Source of the DNA: a virus
IMG/VR virus record: IMGVR_UViG_3300024288_000002
Span: 1 to 55,001 of that record
Reading direction: 5' to 3' (one strand)
Length of the DNA stretch: 55,001 nucleotides
Made by a program: the position numbers and the translations under genes. The notes under the pieces are model-generated. The model searched no databases, was not told the origin of the DNA, and worked only from the letters and a program-made list of their open reading frames with translations. This document shows, one piece after another, positions 47,153 to 53,689 of the stretch; the stretch's first letter is position 1; every line of letters begins with the position of its first letter.

Positions 47153-47318
47153 CTGAGTACTCCCCAATCCAACCAGCGTCAGGGTGACGCAACTGCTTCG
47201 GGTCACCAGGAATAATCGGAACGGTTTTGTTCCACTTGCCCTTGATCGTGGTGTCGATGATGTCGATCACGTTACGGAGCTCATCGATGGTAACTCCGAA
47301 GTGCTTGATCTTTGCCAC
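47145..47318 (-). CDS. 57-residue protein abutting a tRNA-like RNA
   Basis: Starts with GTG: MAKIKHFGVTIDELRNVIDI, then TTIKGKWNKTVPIIPGD and HPDAGWIGEYSDA. The start codon lies two bases after the acceptor stem of the tRNA-like RNA, and there is no ribosome site, so processing of the tRNA end could yield a leaderless message. The stop overlaps the next ATG. Function unknown. Confidence 0.6.
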   Translation of the reverse strand: MAKIKHFGVTIDELRNVIDIIDTTIKGKWNKTVPIIPGDPKQLRHPDAGWIGEYSDA

Positions 47319-47320
47319 GA

Positions 47321-47399
47321 GGGGATGAAAGGAATCGAACCTCTATATACCGTGCAGCAGCCAGTAAGCACGGGCGCTCTACCATTGAGCTACATCCCC
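47321..47399 (-). tRNA. tRNA-like RNA with enlarged anticodon loop
   Basis: The acceptor (GGGGATG/CATCCCC), D arm (GCTC AATGGTA GAGC) and T arm (AGAGG TTCGATT CCTTT) are canonical. The anticodon stem is CCGTGC/GCACGG, with a 12-base loop (TTACTGGCTGCT) in place of 7. No CCA is encoded, and the discriminator would be U. Its first 13 bases match those of the element at 43989-44084, so both derive from one ancestor. Confidence 0.7.
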
Positions 47400-47459
47400 A
47401 TATGTAGTTAGGTTTCGACAAAAACGATCTCCTTAGAGATGCGCCAGTTAATCAAGCCA

Positions 47460-47470
47460 GCCCTGTGGGT
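47460..47470. promoter_or_regulatory. GCCCTGTGGG element
   Basis: A copy of the recurring element (AGCCCTGTGGGTT) located 4 bases after the stop of the gene at 47474. Confidence 0.4.
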
Positions 47471-47473
47471 TAC

Positions 47474-47683
47474 TCAGACGCCTACGGCTCCATTCATCGT
47501 CATGAACGCGAAGGCCGCGTCATGCCAAAGGTTGACGAAGTAGCCTGGAGCGTTGTGACGCTTCTTCGACTTGTCCAGCGACCGAACGTATCGACGCCAG
47601 CCACCACCAATTCGACCGAGCTCCCTGTCTACCCAACTCCACTTGGATTCGCAGGGCCGGATGATGTTGTTTGATCTGTGCAT
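47474..47683 (-). CDS. unknown basic protein
   Basis: A 69-residue protein (MHRSNNIIRPCESKWSWVDR; GGWRRYVRSLDKSKKRHNAP; YFVNLWHDAAFAFMTMNGAV). Basic in the first two thirds and hydrophobic at the end. Good AAGGAGG ribosome site close to the promoter at 47709. Family unknown. Confidence 0.55.
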   Translation of the reverse strand: MHRSNNIIRPCESKWSWVDRELGRIGGGWRRYVRSLDKSKKRHNAPGYFVNLWHDAAFAFMTMNGAVGV

Positions 47684-47708
47684 TGTACCTCCTTGCTAGT
47701 CTTCCTTA

Positions 47709-47739
47709 ATTATACCGTGACAATCAAGTCTGACTACAA
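47709..47739 (-). promoter_or_regulatory. early-type promoter overlapping a terminator hairpin
   Basis: TTGTAG (47739-47734), 19 bases, TATAAT (47714-47709). The -35 region overlaps the right arm of a 9-bp hairpin (CAAGCGTCT with AGACGCTTG) located between the preceding gene's stop and this promoter. Confidence 0.75.
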
Positions 47740-47772
47740 GCGTCTCCTCTGGTTGAGAGAAGACGCTTGTGC

Positions 47773-48063
47773 TCAGGCTTGCTTCTGAGCTGGCAAACGC
47801 CTTGTGGGCGTTACCGGATTCGACCGCAACATAACTGCCATGTTCGATGCGAGCAGGGCGCATGTCATGAACTTGTTACGGTCGCCGACCGCATCCTTGT
47901 ATCCCTTGTTGTCACGTAGGAGCACTGACGCGTCGTTCTTGTTGCCAGCCCTATTAAGGGCCTGCTTCTCGTACTCATTTACGAGTTCCTGCATCTCAAG
48001 GTACTGAGCGTAGCAGAGTACTGCCTCTTGTGCATAGTATTGTGGATTGGTTAGGTCGGGCAT
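47773..48063 (-). CDS. unknown helical protein
   Basis: A 96-residue protein (MPDLTNPQYYAQEAVLCYAQ; YLEMQELVNEYEKQALNRAG). Predicted helical through most of its length. AAAGGAGGAAAAC precedes the ATG at 48063. Family unknown. Confidence 0.6.
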   Translation of the reverse strand: MPDLTNPQYYAQEAVLCYAQYLEMQELVNEYEKQALNRAGNKNDASVLLRDNKGYKDAVGDRNKFMTCALLASNMAVMLRSNPVTPTRRLPAQKQA

Positions 48064-48118
48064 GTTTTCCTCCTTTGTAACCATGAAGGCCGACATCCTT
48101 AGATGTCGACCAACATTG

Positions 48119-48463
48119 CTACATGGTGGAAAGGAAGTCGTGCGTGGGTGTTAGCACGATCTCATCGAGGCTGTGGTCCGTCACCTCAACGTGTGGAACG
48201 AATCCGCTTTCGTCGAGGCCGATGTCCGTCACGTTGCCACTACGCATTTGCTTGGGGGTATACTTCCTGGCCTTGTGCTCCAGGAGGTCCTGCGCCTGAC
48301 GTACCCTTGCCAGATGCGGCCGGGCAACCAACCGTCCAGCTCCCACGTTCTTCAGGGAGGCGCACTTCTTGCCCTTTTGCTGACCGCAGAGCGGACATCC
48401 AACGTGGAGTGCCCTGATCTCGCCAGGATTGAGTTGTACCTTACGCACGTTCTCTCCTCGCAT
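48119..48463 (-). CDS. zinc-finger-like protein (CxxC...C...H type)
   Basis: A 114-residue protein. HVGCPLCGQQKGKKCASLK and a following basic His-containing helix (RPHLARVRQAQDLLEH) match a small zinc-binding module common in actinobacterial phages and also present in the 49268 protein. The last third (TDIGLDESGFVPHVEVTDHS) is acidic. Function unknown. Confidence 0.6.
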   Translation of the reverse strand: MRGENVRKVQLNPGEIRALHVGCPLCGQQKGKKCASLKNVGAGRLVARPHLARVRQAQDLLEHKARKYTPKQMRSGNVTDIGLDESGFVPHVEVTDHSLDEIVLTPTHDFLSTM

Positions 48464-48629
48464 GTACTTGTACGATTCCAGTGGGGGATTTGGAAACGCG
48501 GACGATCTCGAGCTGATCGCCCACCTGGTACACTGTGCCTGGACCGTCGGTCAGAACGATCTGTATCTCAAGATCGTTCTCTCCCATGAACGCCCGATGA
48601 AGGTGTTCAAGGGCTTGTGTGTACTTCAC
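48441..48629 (-). CDS. 62-residue unknown protein
   Basis: GTG start behind AAAGGAGG: MKYTQALEHLHRAFMGENDL then EIQIVLTDGPGTVYQVGDQL. A short helix followed by a beta-sandwich-like part with a GDQLEIVRV strand. Its end overlaps the start of the gene at 48463. Confidence 0.55.
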   Translation of the reverse strand: MKYTQALEHLHRAFMGENDLEIQIVLTDGPGTVYQVGDQLEIVRVSKSPTGIVQVHARRERA

Positions 48630-48648
48630 ACTACCTCCTTTCCATGAA

Positions 48649-48672
48649 CGCACACGTCTCCGAACGTGTGCG
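48649..48672. terminator. 9-bp hairpin
   Basis: CGCACACGT (48649-48657) pairs perfectly with ACGTGTGCG (48664-48672) around a 6-base loop between two genes. There is no U-tract. Confidence 0.5.
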
Positions 48673-48679
48673 AACAAAG

Positions 48680-48904
48680 CTAGGAGCTTTCGTCGACTTT
48701 TACTACCAGATCTCCGAACGGGCACTTGCATTCACCCGTAGCGCTCCGTTCGATGTTACCCTCCGGAAGCTTGATCACATGCAGACCTCGCTGGTAAGGG
48801 TTCTTGGTGAAGTACTCGGCGGTCGGGTGGTTCTTGCAGGTGAGCGCGAACATGTCTGGTCCAGGCTCTGGAAAACGGAACTCTTTTACAGGCACCAATG
48901 GCAT
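48680..48904 (-). CDS. unknown small protein
   Basis: A 74-residue protein (MPLVPVKEFRFPEPGPDMFA; LTCKNHPTAEYFTKNPYQRG; ATGECKCPFGDLVV) with three Cys and a His that could bind a metal. Ribosome site GAAGGAGGTAGCC. Function unknown. Confidence 0.55.
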   Translation of the reverse strand: MPLVPVKEFRFPEPGPDMFALTCKNHPTAEYFTKNPYQRGLHVIKLPEGNIERSATGECKCPFGDLVVKVDESS

Positions 48905-48962
48905 GGCTACCTCCTTCCACAGCCAACGACGAACCGAGGCTCGCCGATGACTGAAGCTGGAG

Positions 48963-49268
48963 CTAGAACTTTGGCTCGAACCACTCTCGGATGTCGAGCT
49001 TGATCTCGCCTCGCTTGGTGTGAACGACGGTCACCCGAAGTTCACCTTCCTTGTAGGGTATCGCAACGTACACCTTGCGGCCGAAGTTGTCCTTCTCCTC
49101 GGTCCACTGGTTCATCTCGCTTTCCAGCAGCGAGTCGAGGATGGGATCGAACGCCTTGTCGTCCGCATCCTCGTCGCTGTAGCAGATGTCGATGTCCTCG
49201 AGCACCTTCTGCAGCCAGTTGAGATAACGGTCGTTCAGTTCGAGGTGTGCACCCTTACCTGGAAGCAT
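48963..49268 (-). CDS. unknown acidic protein
   Basis: A 101-residue protein (LELNDRYLNWLQKVLEDIDI; DSLLESEMNQWTEEKDNFGR; LRVTVVHTKRGEIKLDI). It is alpha then beta. Coupled to the gene at 49268 by TAATG. Family unknown. Confidence 0.55.
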   Translation of the reverse strand: MLPGKGAHLELNDRYLNWLQKVLEDIDICYSDEDADDKAFDPILDSLLESEMNQWTEEKDNFGRKVYVAIPYKEGELRVTVVHTKRGEIKLDIREWFEPKF

Positions 49269-49705
49269 TACTCTCCTTTTCGTACGCCGTCGACGATGAT
49301 CGCGGCGATGCTACGATCGATGGCTGACTGGATCGTTCCGATCGACCGGGCAAAGTTGATTGCCCAGAGAACCGTCTGGATCCGCTCTTCCCGTGATCCG
49401 GACAAGGTCGTAGCCCAATCGGCGAGGATGTTCTCCTTGCCATGGTCTACTGCTGGCTCCGATGGTCCAAAGCTGTCATCCTCCTGGTGTACTCGGTTGT
49501 CGCCGTTCTTGACCAACCCACCAGTGGAATCCTTGCTCCACACGCTGCCACCGCTGGCGTCGTTGAAACTCTTCCACAGTTCCTTGCGGGCCTTGTGCGA
49601 CTGTGCAGGTGGGTACCTGCGGCGGCCTGTACCATCAGCCACCTCACACCTGTTACCAACCGCAGCACCACATGCGGGGCACACAACCGTTAGGTACTTA
49701 TGCAT
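49268..49705 (-). CDS. zinc-finger-like protein (CxxC...C...H type)
   Basis: A 145-residue protein. YLTVVCPACGAAVGNRCEVA then a His-Lys-Ala-Arg helix (PAQSHKARKELWKSFNDA) repeats the zinc module of the 48119 protein. The C-terminal half is helical (TVLWAINFARSIGTIQSAID). GAGGGTGA precedes the ATG. Function unknown. Confidence 0.6.
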   Translation of the reverse strand: MHKYLTVVCPACGAAVGNRCEVADGTGRRRYPPAQSHKARKELWKSFNDASGGSVWSKDSTGGLVKNGDNRVHQEDDSFGPSEPAVDHGKENILADWATTLSGSREERIQTVLWAINFARSIGTIQSAIDRSIAAIIVDGVRKGE

Positions 49706-49742
49706 TCACCCTCCACTGTCAAACGGGTCCCTGTCTCATCAT

Positions 49743-49753
49743 TCCCACAGGGG
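49743..49753. promoter_or_regulatory. GCCCCTGTGGG element (reverse orientation)
   Basis: A copy of the recurring element in the 103-base gap between the genes at 49705 and 49809. No other structure or gene is seen in the gap. Confidence 0.4.
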
Positions 49754-49808
49754 CTTTCCGTCCGTGAGCAACGGCGCTACTTCGATGCTGACCCGTTGCT
49801 TCCCTGTT

Positions 49809-50288
49809 TCAGTACGAAACTCCTTGTGCAGTCAAAGCCTTGATGGCGGCTTCTGTGTTACGGAGCTCTTCCGTAAGGAACGCCTCGTCCTCTTGGCTCC
49901 AGCTCGGGTGACCGTTGTACTTGCTGGTAAGGTCGAGATGAAGTCGTTGCTTGTAGGAACGAAGAGCGAACCAGACAGTCTTTCCATGGTTCTCGTTCAG
50001 CGTTACAGCGCCGACTTCTAACCCGTCGAGAGCTGCAATCTCCCAGCCGCTGACAGTATAGAGGCGAATACCTAGATTCCAGCCGTCGTCCACCCAGCCT
50101 TCGAAGGCCTCACCGTCCTCGTTAATTCCGCGAACCCAGTGGATTTCCTCCTCTTCGCCCATCTCGAACATCCGAGTCATGGTATCGAAGAGTGCCTTCT
50201 CGTCGTATCCCAAAGTGCGGATATCGCTGAGTGTAGCGTCATCGATTTCCACCTTGTACTTACGGGCGACCTTTATAGTTGTAGGCAC
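49809..50288 (-). CDS. unknown protein
   Basis: A 159-residue protein (IKVARKYKVEIDDATLSDIR; LFDTMTRMFEMGEEEEIHWV; SKYNGHPSWSQEDEAFLTEE). Its N-terminal strand and acidic middle recall early phage proteins that bind host enzymes; nothing specific. Ribosome site AAAGGAGGC. Confidence 0.55.
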   Translation of the reverse strand: MPTTIKVARKYKVEIDDATLSDIRTLGYDEKALFDTMTRMFEMGEEEEIHWVRGINEDGEAFEGWVDDGWNLGIRLYTVSGWEIAALDGLEVGAVTLNENHGKTVWFALRSYKQRLHLDLTSKYNGHPSWSQEDEAFLTEELRNTEAAIKALTAQGVSY

Positions 50289-50363
50289 GATGAATGCCTC
50301 CTTTCGAAGATTGGCTGCTTCGATGCTACGGCCTTGTTTCAGCCGACCAACCCTTTCCCTTTG

Positions 50364-50504
50364 TTACTCCGGCAGCGGTGGACAAGTCCAGTCGCCGTCG
50401 AAGAGCACATCCAAGGCCTCTCGATGCGCCTCAACCCACTCAGCGGTCACGATGGCCTTGAAGTGCCAATCTCCGTTGATCCTGACAAACAGTCCGTAGA
50501 CCAT
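50364..50504 (-). CDS. 46-residue unknown protein
   Basis: MVYGLFVRINGDWHFKAIVT then AEWVEAHREALDVLFDGDWT. A strand-helix pattern with ribosome site AGGGAG, one base after the stop of the preceding gene. Reads as a compact, Trp-rich mini-protein. Confidence 0.6.
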   Translation of the reverse strand: MVYGLFVRINGDWHFKAIVTAEWVEAHREALDVLFDGDWTCPPLPE

Positions 50505-50505
50505 A

Positions 50506-50727
50506 TCAGTCTCCCTTCGGAGCTTCTACCCGCCAGAGAACGTCGTCTCCCGCGTCACCGCTTTCGCCGAACTTGAAGTAAGCCGCCTCACCATCGGATG
50601 GCCAGACGATTAGATCGAAGTCCGAGTGTAGCGAGATCTCCACCTTGACGATGTCTCCCTCGCGTTCGGTGTCGAGACCTGCGATCTCCTGCAGGTAGTC
50701 GACGATGTCTTGCTTGTGTTCGGACAT
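50506..50727 (-). CDS. small acidic protein
   Basis: A 73-residue protein (MSEHKQDIVDYLQEIAGLDT; VKVEISLHSDFDLIVWPSDG). A helix followed by beta strands, with negative charge throughout. Family unknown. Confidence 0.55.
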   Translation of the reverse strand: MSEHKQDIVDYLQEIAGLDTEREGDIVKVEISLHSDFDLIVWPSDGEAAYFKFGESGDAGDDVLWRVEAPKGD

Positions 50728-50820
50728 TCAGTTGTTCCCTTCGGAGTGATGGACTCGTCGGCGTAGGCATTACCTACGGACAACGTTCGTCTCCCGACAA
50801 TCGCTGTTTCGTCCTTGTTC

Positions 50821-50994
50821 TTACTCTCCTACCTCCGGAAAGTAGCCCTCGATGGGTTCGGTGTTACGCTCCTGCTCTCCCCAGAAGTCGCAATCGATCT
50901 TATGAAGGCGCTCCGTTAGCTCCTTCATCTTTGGGAGCTCCCTCGGGTCGTACACTACCAGGTAGCGACTCCCTTTGTTACCCTTGTTGATCAT
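50821..50994 (-). CDS. 57-residue unknown protein
   Basis: MINKGNKGSRYLVVYDPREL then PKMKELTERLHKIDCDFW and EGYFPEVGE. One beta strand and one amphipathic helix. The start is preceded by AAAGG. Uninterrupted frame in an otherwise unassigned gap. Confidence 0.55.
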   Translation of the reverse strand: MINKGNKGSRYLVVYDPRELPKMKELTERLHKIDCDFWGEQERNTEPIEGYFPEVGE

Positions 50995-50999
50995 GTTAC

Positions 51000-51098
51000 C
51001 GGCCTTTCTATCTCAACGGTCAACTGATGATTCTGACCGTTTAGGGCCGAACGTTTAGGACCTGGATAACTCATCCCTAGCGAGTTACCGTTGATCTT
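51000..51098. other. hairpin-rich gap
   Basis: No gene. AACGGTCA pairs with TGACCGTT (8 bp) and TAACTC with GAGTTA (6 bp), both perfect, between the genes at 50994 and 51099. Possibly terminators or RNA-stability elements. Confidence 0.4.
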
Positions 51099-51374
51099 TT
51101 ACGAAATGTTCCGCCGATCCAGCTTGGCGAGGTTGTTGGCACTTGCTCCTTGGCGGATGTGCCAATCTACCGTGTTGTCGAAGTCGCACGGATTGATCTT
51201 GTAGAACTGTGCGGCCATCTGCAACACTCTGTCGCGATGACGATCGACCGCTTTCTTCATGGCAGTCTTTTTGCCAGATGGATCCAACGGTAGGTCCGCC
51301 ACATCCAAAGGCGCAACGATGACAGCGATGAGTGCCGCCATCCCCTCTGGATGGTACTGCTTTGGAATTTTCAT
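51099..51374 (-). CDS. unknown small protein
   Basis: A 91-residue protein (MKIPKQYHPEGMAALIAVIV; GKKTAMKKAVDRHRDRVLQM; NPCDFDNTVDWHIRQGASAN). Helical and basic in the middle. Family unknown. Confidence 0.5.
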   Translation of the reverse strand: MKIPKQYHPEGMAALIAVIVAPLDVADLPLDPSGKKTAMKKAVDRHRDRVLQMAAQFYKINPCDFDNTVDWHIRQGASANNLAKLDRRNIS

Positions 51375-51438
51375 TCGTTACTCCAGTGTGATGGATTGGA
51401 GTGGCTCGAACGAACCCCGTGATCGTTCGAACTGGAAA

Positions 51439-51467
51439 TGTAGGAGAGCTGATGAGACTCTCCTACA
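51439..51467. terminator. 9-bp hairpin in gap 51375-51476
   Basis: TGTAGGAGA (51439-51447) pairs perfectly with TCTCCTACA (51459-51467). A second stem, TCGAACGA/TCGTTCGA, lies just beside it. Together they fill the gap after the gene at 51477. Confidence 0.5.
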
Positions 51468-51476
51468 CCTCTACGT

Positions 51477-51692
51477 TTACATGTACGCTAGGAAGTTACC
51501 ATCGTCATCGACGATGGTACCAGAGAACTCGTGCTCTCCTTCTCCTCCTGTGCAGTACAAATTGCCATCGTCCAACTTCCAGTACGCTCCGTCCTTGAAG
51601 AAAACGAACGGCGCAGCATCAGCAGCTGGATTGGACTCGGCGGAGATTACCGCCGAGGTGTGCGTGTTGCATCGAATCTGAAACTTAAACAA
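51477..51692 (-). CDS. unknown small protein
   Basis: A 71-residue protein (FKFQIRCNTHTSAVISAESN; FVFFKDGAYWKLDDGNLYCT). Beta-rich and acidic, with two Cys. The ribosome site is GAGGTAAG. Family unknown. Confidence 0.5.
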   Translation of the reverse strand: MFKFQIRCNTHTSAVISAESNPAADAAPFVFFKDGAYWKLDDGNLYCTGGEGEHEFSGTIVDDDGNFLAYM

Positions 51693-51734
51693 GGTCTTAC
51701 CTCCTCTCAGTAGACCCCGCGACTACTGAGCGAA

Positions 51735-51761
51735 GATGATAGGCTGATGTGGCCTATCATC
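51735..51761 (-). terminator. 10-bp hairpin after gene 51774
   Basis: GATGATAGGC (51735-51744) pairs perfectly with GCCTATCATC (51752-51761), 12 bases after the stop at 51774. No U-tract follows. Confidence 0.5.
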
Positions 51762-51773
51762 TCCTACGCCTGT

Positions 51774-52103
51774 TTAGAACTCTCTCGTCCAATCCTCTTG
51801 CTCTTGTCCTGTTCTGTCACTATAAACGGCTTTGACAAAATCCAAGCCGTAGAATCGTGACGAGCCAGGACTTTGAGCAATGATCCTCTGGTTCAGAGTT
51901 CCTTGATTAGATACAGGTCGCTTACCAAGCTTCTGACCTGCCTTACATCCAATACCAGGACTCATCAGCGATCGGATCCGATCTTCGATTCGGCTAGATT
52001 CTGAGTCAGTCTGTCCGTTTCGAAGTCTAGCCTCTCGTTCAGCCATTAGCTGCTCGAGTTCGACTAGGCGGAGCTCTCGCTCCTTGTACAGGTAGTTACG
52101 CAT
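51774..52103 (-). CDS. basic coiled-coil protein
   Basis: A 109-residue protein. Residues 1-45 form a charged coiled coil (RELRLVELEQLMAEREARLR). The rest is basic and loop-rich (KAGQKLGKRPVSNQGTLNQR). Its promoter lies at 52167-52196. Function unknown. Confidence 0.5.
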   Translation of the reverse strand: MRNYLYKERELRLVELEQLMAEREARLRNGQTDSESSRIEDRIRSLMSPGIGCKAGQKLGKRPVSNQGTLNQRIIAQSPGSSRFYGLDFVKAVYSDRTGQEQEDWTREF

Positions 52104-52166
52104 GTTACTCCTGTCTCTGTGTGGTGCTATTTAGTTGATAGGTGTTGATGTTTTGTTGCTAATTCT

Positions 52167-52196
52167 ATTATATAGTGAGGCTACAACGGAACACAA
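52167..52196 (-). promoter_or_regulatory. early-type promoter
   Basis: TTGTGT (52196-52191), 18 bases, TATAAT (52172-52167) on the - strand, upstream of the gene at 52103. The GACCCTTGTGT context resembles the GACCCTTGTAG context of the promoter at 43510. Confidence 0.65.
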
Positions 52197-52251
52197 GGGT
52201 CTTTTTAGGTGCTCTTTCAAGATCTTTTGCCGGGTTATTGGTAAGGTAAAG

Positions 52252-52262
52252 ACCCACAGGGC
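52252..52262. promoter_or_regulatory. CGCCCTGTGGG element (reverse orientation)
   Basis: Located 10 bases after the stop of the gene at 52272, followed on the - strand by GTCTTTACC, much like the copy at 432 (GTCTTTACT). Confidence 0.45.
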
Positions 52263-52271
52263 GAGTTTCCC

Positions 52272-52547
52272 TTAATCCCACCAGTGGTCGTGTTTCTTCC
52301 CTAAAGACGGGCAAGAGAGGGCGGCGCAACGTTCGGCGCGGCTCTCGTAACACTGGAAATTGAGTAGCCCCCGAGTCATGTCACGACTACATTGAAACCT
52401 GACAAACTTACGAGCTGCCCTAGCTTTCGTGAATAGCATAGACCTGAATGACAGCATCTCGGATCTTGTTTCGTACTCGACACGGACTATACGTCCGTCG
52501 AGCCATTGTTCCCATAACATCTTCGAATGCTTAAGCGGTGGCTCCAC
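52272..52547 (-). CDS. paralogue of the 52553 gene product
   Basis: A 91-residue protein. The pattern LWEQWLDGRIVRVEYE, SFRSMLFTKARAARKFV and LLNFQCYESRAERCAA aligns with LLWTNGEYHDAEP, ALQQRLHNRARSSG and RIGFQYFKSTEERDAK of the gene upstream, so the two are paralogues. GTG start at 52547 is likely. Function unknown; basic charge suggests nucleic acid binding. Confidence 0.55.
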   Translation of the reverse strand: MEPPLKHSKMLWEQWLDGRIVRVEYETRSEMLSFRSMLFTKARAARKFVRFQCSRDMTRGLLNFQCYESRAERCAALSCPSLGKKHDHWWD

Positions 52548-52552
52548 TGATC

Positions 52553-52978
52553 TTAGTCCTCAGGTCCTTTGTCGCCATATCCGTCATCGTACTCTACAGC
52601 CCACTTAGCATCTCGTTCTTCGGTAGACTTGAAGTACTGAAATCCGATACGTCCTCCAAGACCCTTCGTTTCCGTTTTCAGGATAAGACCCGAAGACCTG
52701 GCTCGGTTGTGCAACCTCTGCTGTAACGCACTGAGCGTGATCCCGAATTCCGTTGGTTCGGCATCGTGATATTCGCCGTTAGTCCAGAGTAGCCACGGGT
52801 ATTTCATGGTCTGACCTGATTTGGAAGGAAGTTGGTTATCTATCTTACTATCTACCTTGCTAGGTAGATAGGTAGGTAGGTGGGTAGATGGATGGGTAGG
52901 TAGATAGCCAGTAGTTGCCTCCTTACCAAAAACCTTCTCAAGATCAGCGTCAGTGACGGGGTCAAATGATCTAGACAC
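52553..52978 (-). CDS. unknown protein carrying a tetranucleotide repeat tract
   Basis: A 141-residue protein. Its C-terminal part (MKYPWLLWTNGEYHDAEPTE onward) is paralogous to the 52272 product. The N-terminal part includes YLPTHPSTHLPTYLPSKVDS, encoded by TAGG/TAGA-type tetranucleotide repeats (about 52846-52906). Changes in repeat number would shift the frame. The start seems to be GTG at 52978 behind AAAGGG; an internal ATG before MKYPWLLW would bypass the repeats. Confidence 0.6.
   Translation of the reverse strand: MSRSFDPVTDADLEKVFGKEATTGYLPTHPSTHLPTYLPSKVDSKIDNQLPSKSGQTMKYPWLLWTNGEYHDAEPTEFGITLSALQQRLHNRARSSGLILKTETKGLGGRIGFQYFKSTEERDAKWAVEYDDGYGDKGPED
52846..52906. repeat. tetranucleotide repeat tract
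   Basis: Degenerate TAGA/TAGG/TGGG tetranucleotides inside the gene at 52553. Related CTAT-type repeats occur at about 53000-53025, 53143-53163 and 53300-53340 in the flanking gap. Confidence 0.6.
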
Positions 52979-53028
52979 AGTATACCCTTTCTGGGTAGCT
53001 ATCTAACTAGCTTGTTATCTATCTACCT

Positions 53029-53059
53029 ATTATACTGTGACTACATTACTCGACTACAA
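53029..53059 (-). promoter_or_regulatory. early-type promoter
   Basis: TTGTAG (53059-53054), 19 bases, TATAAT (53034-53029) on the - strand, 50 bases before the start at 52978. Confidence 0.75.
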
Positions 53060-53634
53060 TGGGGCGCTTTTCTATACTAAACGTCTATAAACCCGGTTTC
53101 CGAACGAGTGCTTTTTGTGAAAAATCCATCGGACCTGTCCCAGGCTATCTATCTATCTATCCTCTGTGTATATAGAAACATAATACTACCTGTATATATA
53201 CTACTATATAAGTGAGGGATAGGGGATTGGAGTCGGGAATTAGTATCATATTATACTGTACACGAAGGGCTTGTGGGTTTATAGAGAAAATTTTGTTACT
53301 ATCTACCCAGCTAGTTAGATAGTTACGTGGATAGTTAACTTCCGTACCCCTGTCACCGGGGCGCACTCGCCCTATTTCATCCCGTTTTACCCGTCTCGCA
53401 AATCCCTCCCGACGCCCCGTGGGATTCCTGTGTAGTTCGATCAGGGGGTCCGTACCCTAAATGCGGAATGCCCGAGAGGCCGAGTGAAGCAGAATTTTTC
53501 CTGGACCTGTATCGTCCTCCCGCAGGATCTTGAATCGACAAGATCCTCTTCAACACAGACGGGTGCCCTCCTGGTTCTAGCGGATAAAACAGTATAAATC
53601 CGGACATAGCTGGTTCTAACCGTACGATGATCAA
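53060..53634. other. 575-base gap without a supported gene
   Basis: It contains CTAT-type microsatellites, a 9-bp perfect hairpin (AGGATCTTG 53524-53532 with CAAGATCCT 53539-53547), and from 53581 a 28-base segment that recurs inverted at 54501-54528. An open frame on the - strand (53377-53640) has low-complexity, repeat-derived sequence and no good ribosome site, so I do not call it. Confidence 0.5.
53581..53608. repeat. outer inverted repeat, left copy (28 bp)
   Basis: The reverse complement of these 28 bases is identical to 54501-54528. The pair brackets the gene at 53690-54070 and most of the 21-bp repeat region. Confidence 0.75.
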
Positions 53635-53668
53635 GATCATGAGTAGGTTGGTTAGACGAACCTTCGGA
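53635..53668. repeat. inner inverted repeat, left copy, with a fossil or alternative gene start
   Basis: Thirty-two of 34 bases match the reverse complement of 54041-54074. On the + strand it reads ATG and then MSRLVRRTFGTY before a stop, a copy of the N-terminus of the neighbouring gene (MSRFVRRTFGG). Two direct repeats TTCGGAACTTACT follow at about 53664 and 53683. Confidence 0.8.
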
Positions 53669-53689
53669 ACTTACTAGTTAGTTCGGAAC

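Noticed and set aside
49020-50021. 333-codon open frame on the + strand
   Set aside because: It lies antisense to three genes with proper ribosome sites and overlapping starts; the residue composition is that of antisense sequence.
53377-53640. 87-codon frame on the - strand
   Set aside because: It contains a repeat-derived N-terminus and a hairpin in its middle, and lacks a credible ribosome site or family signal.
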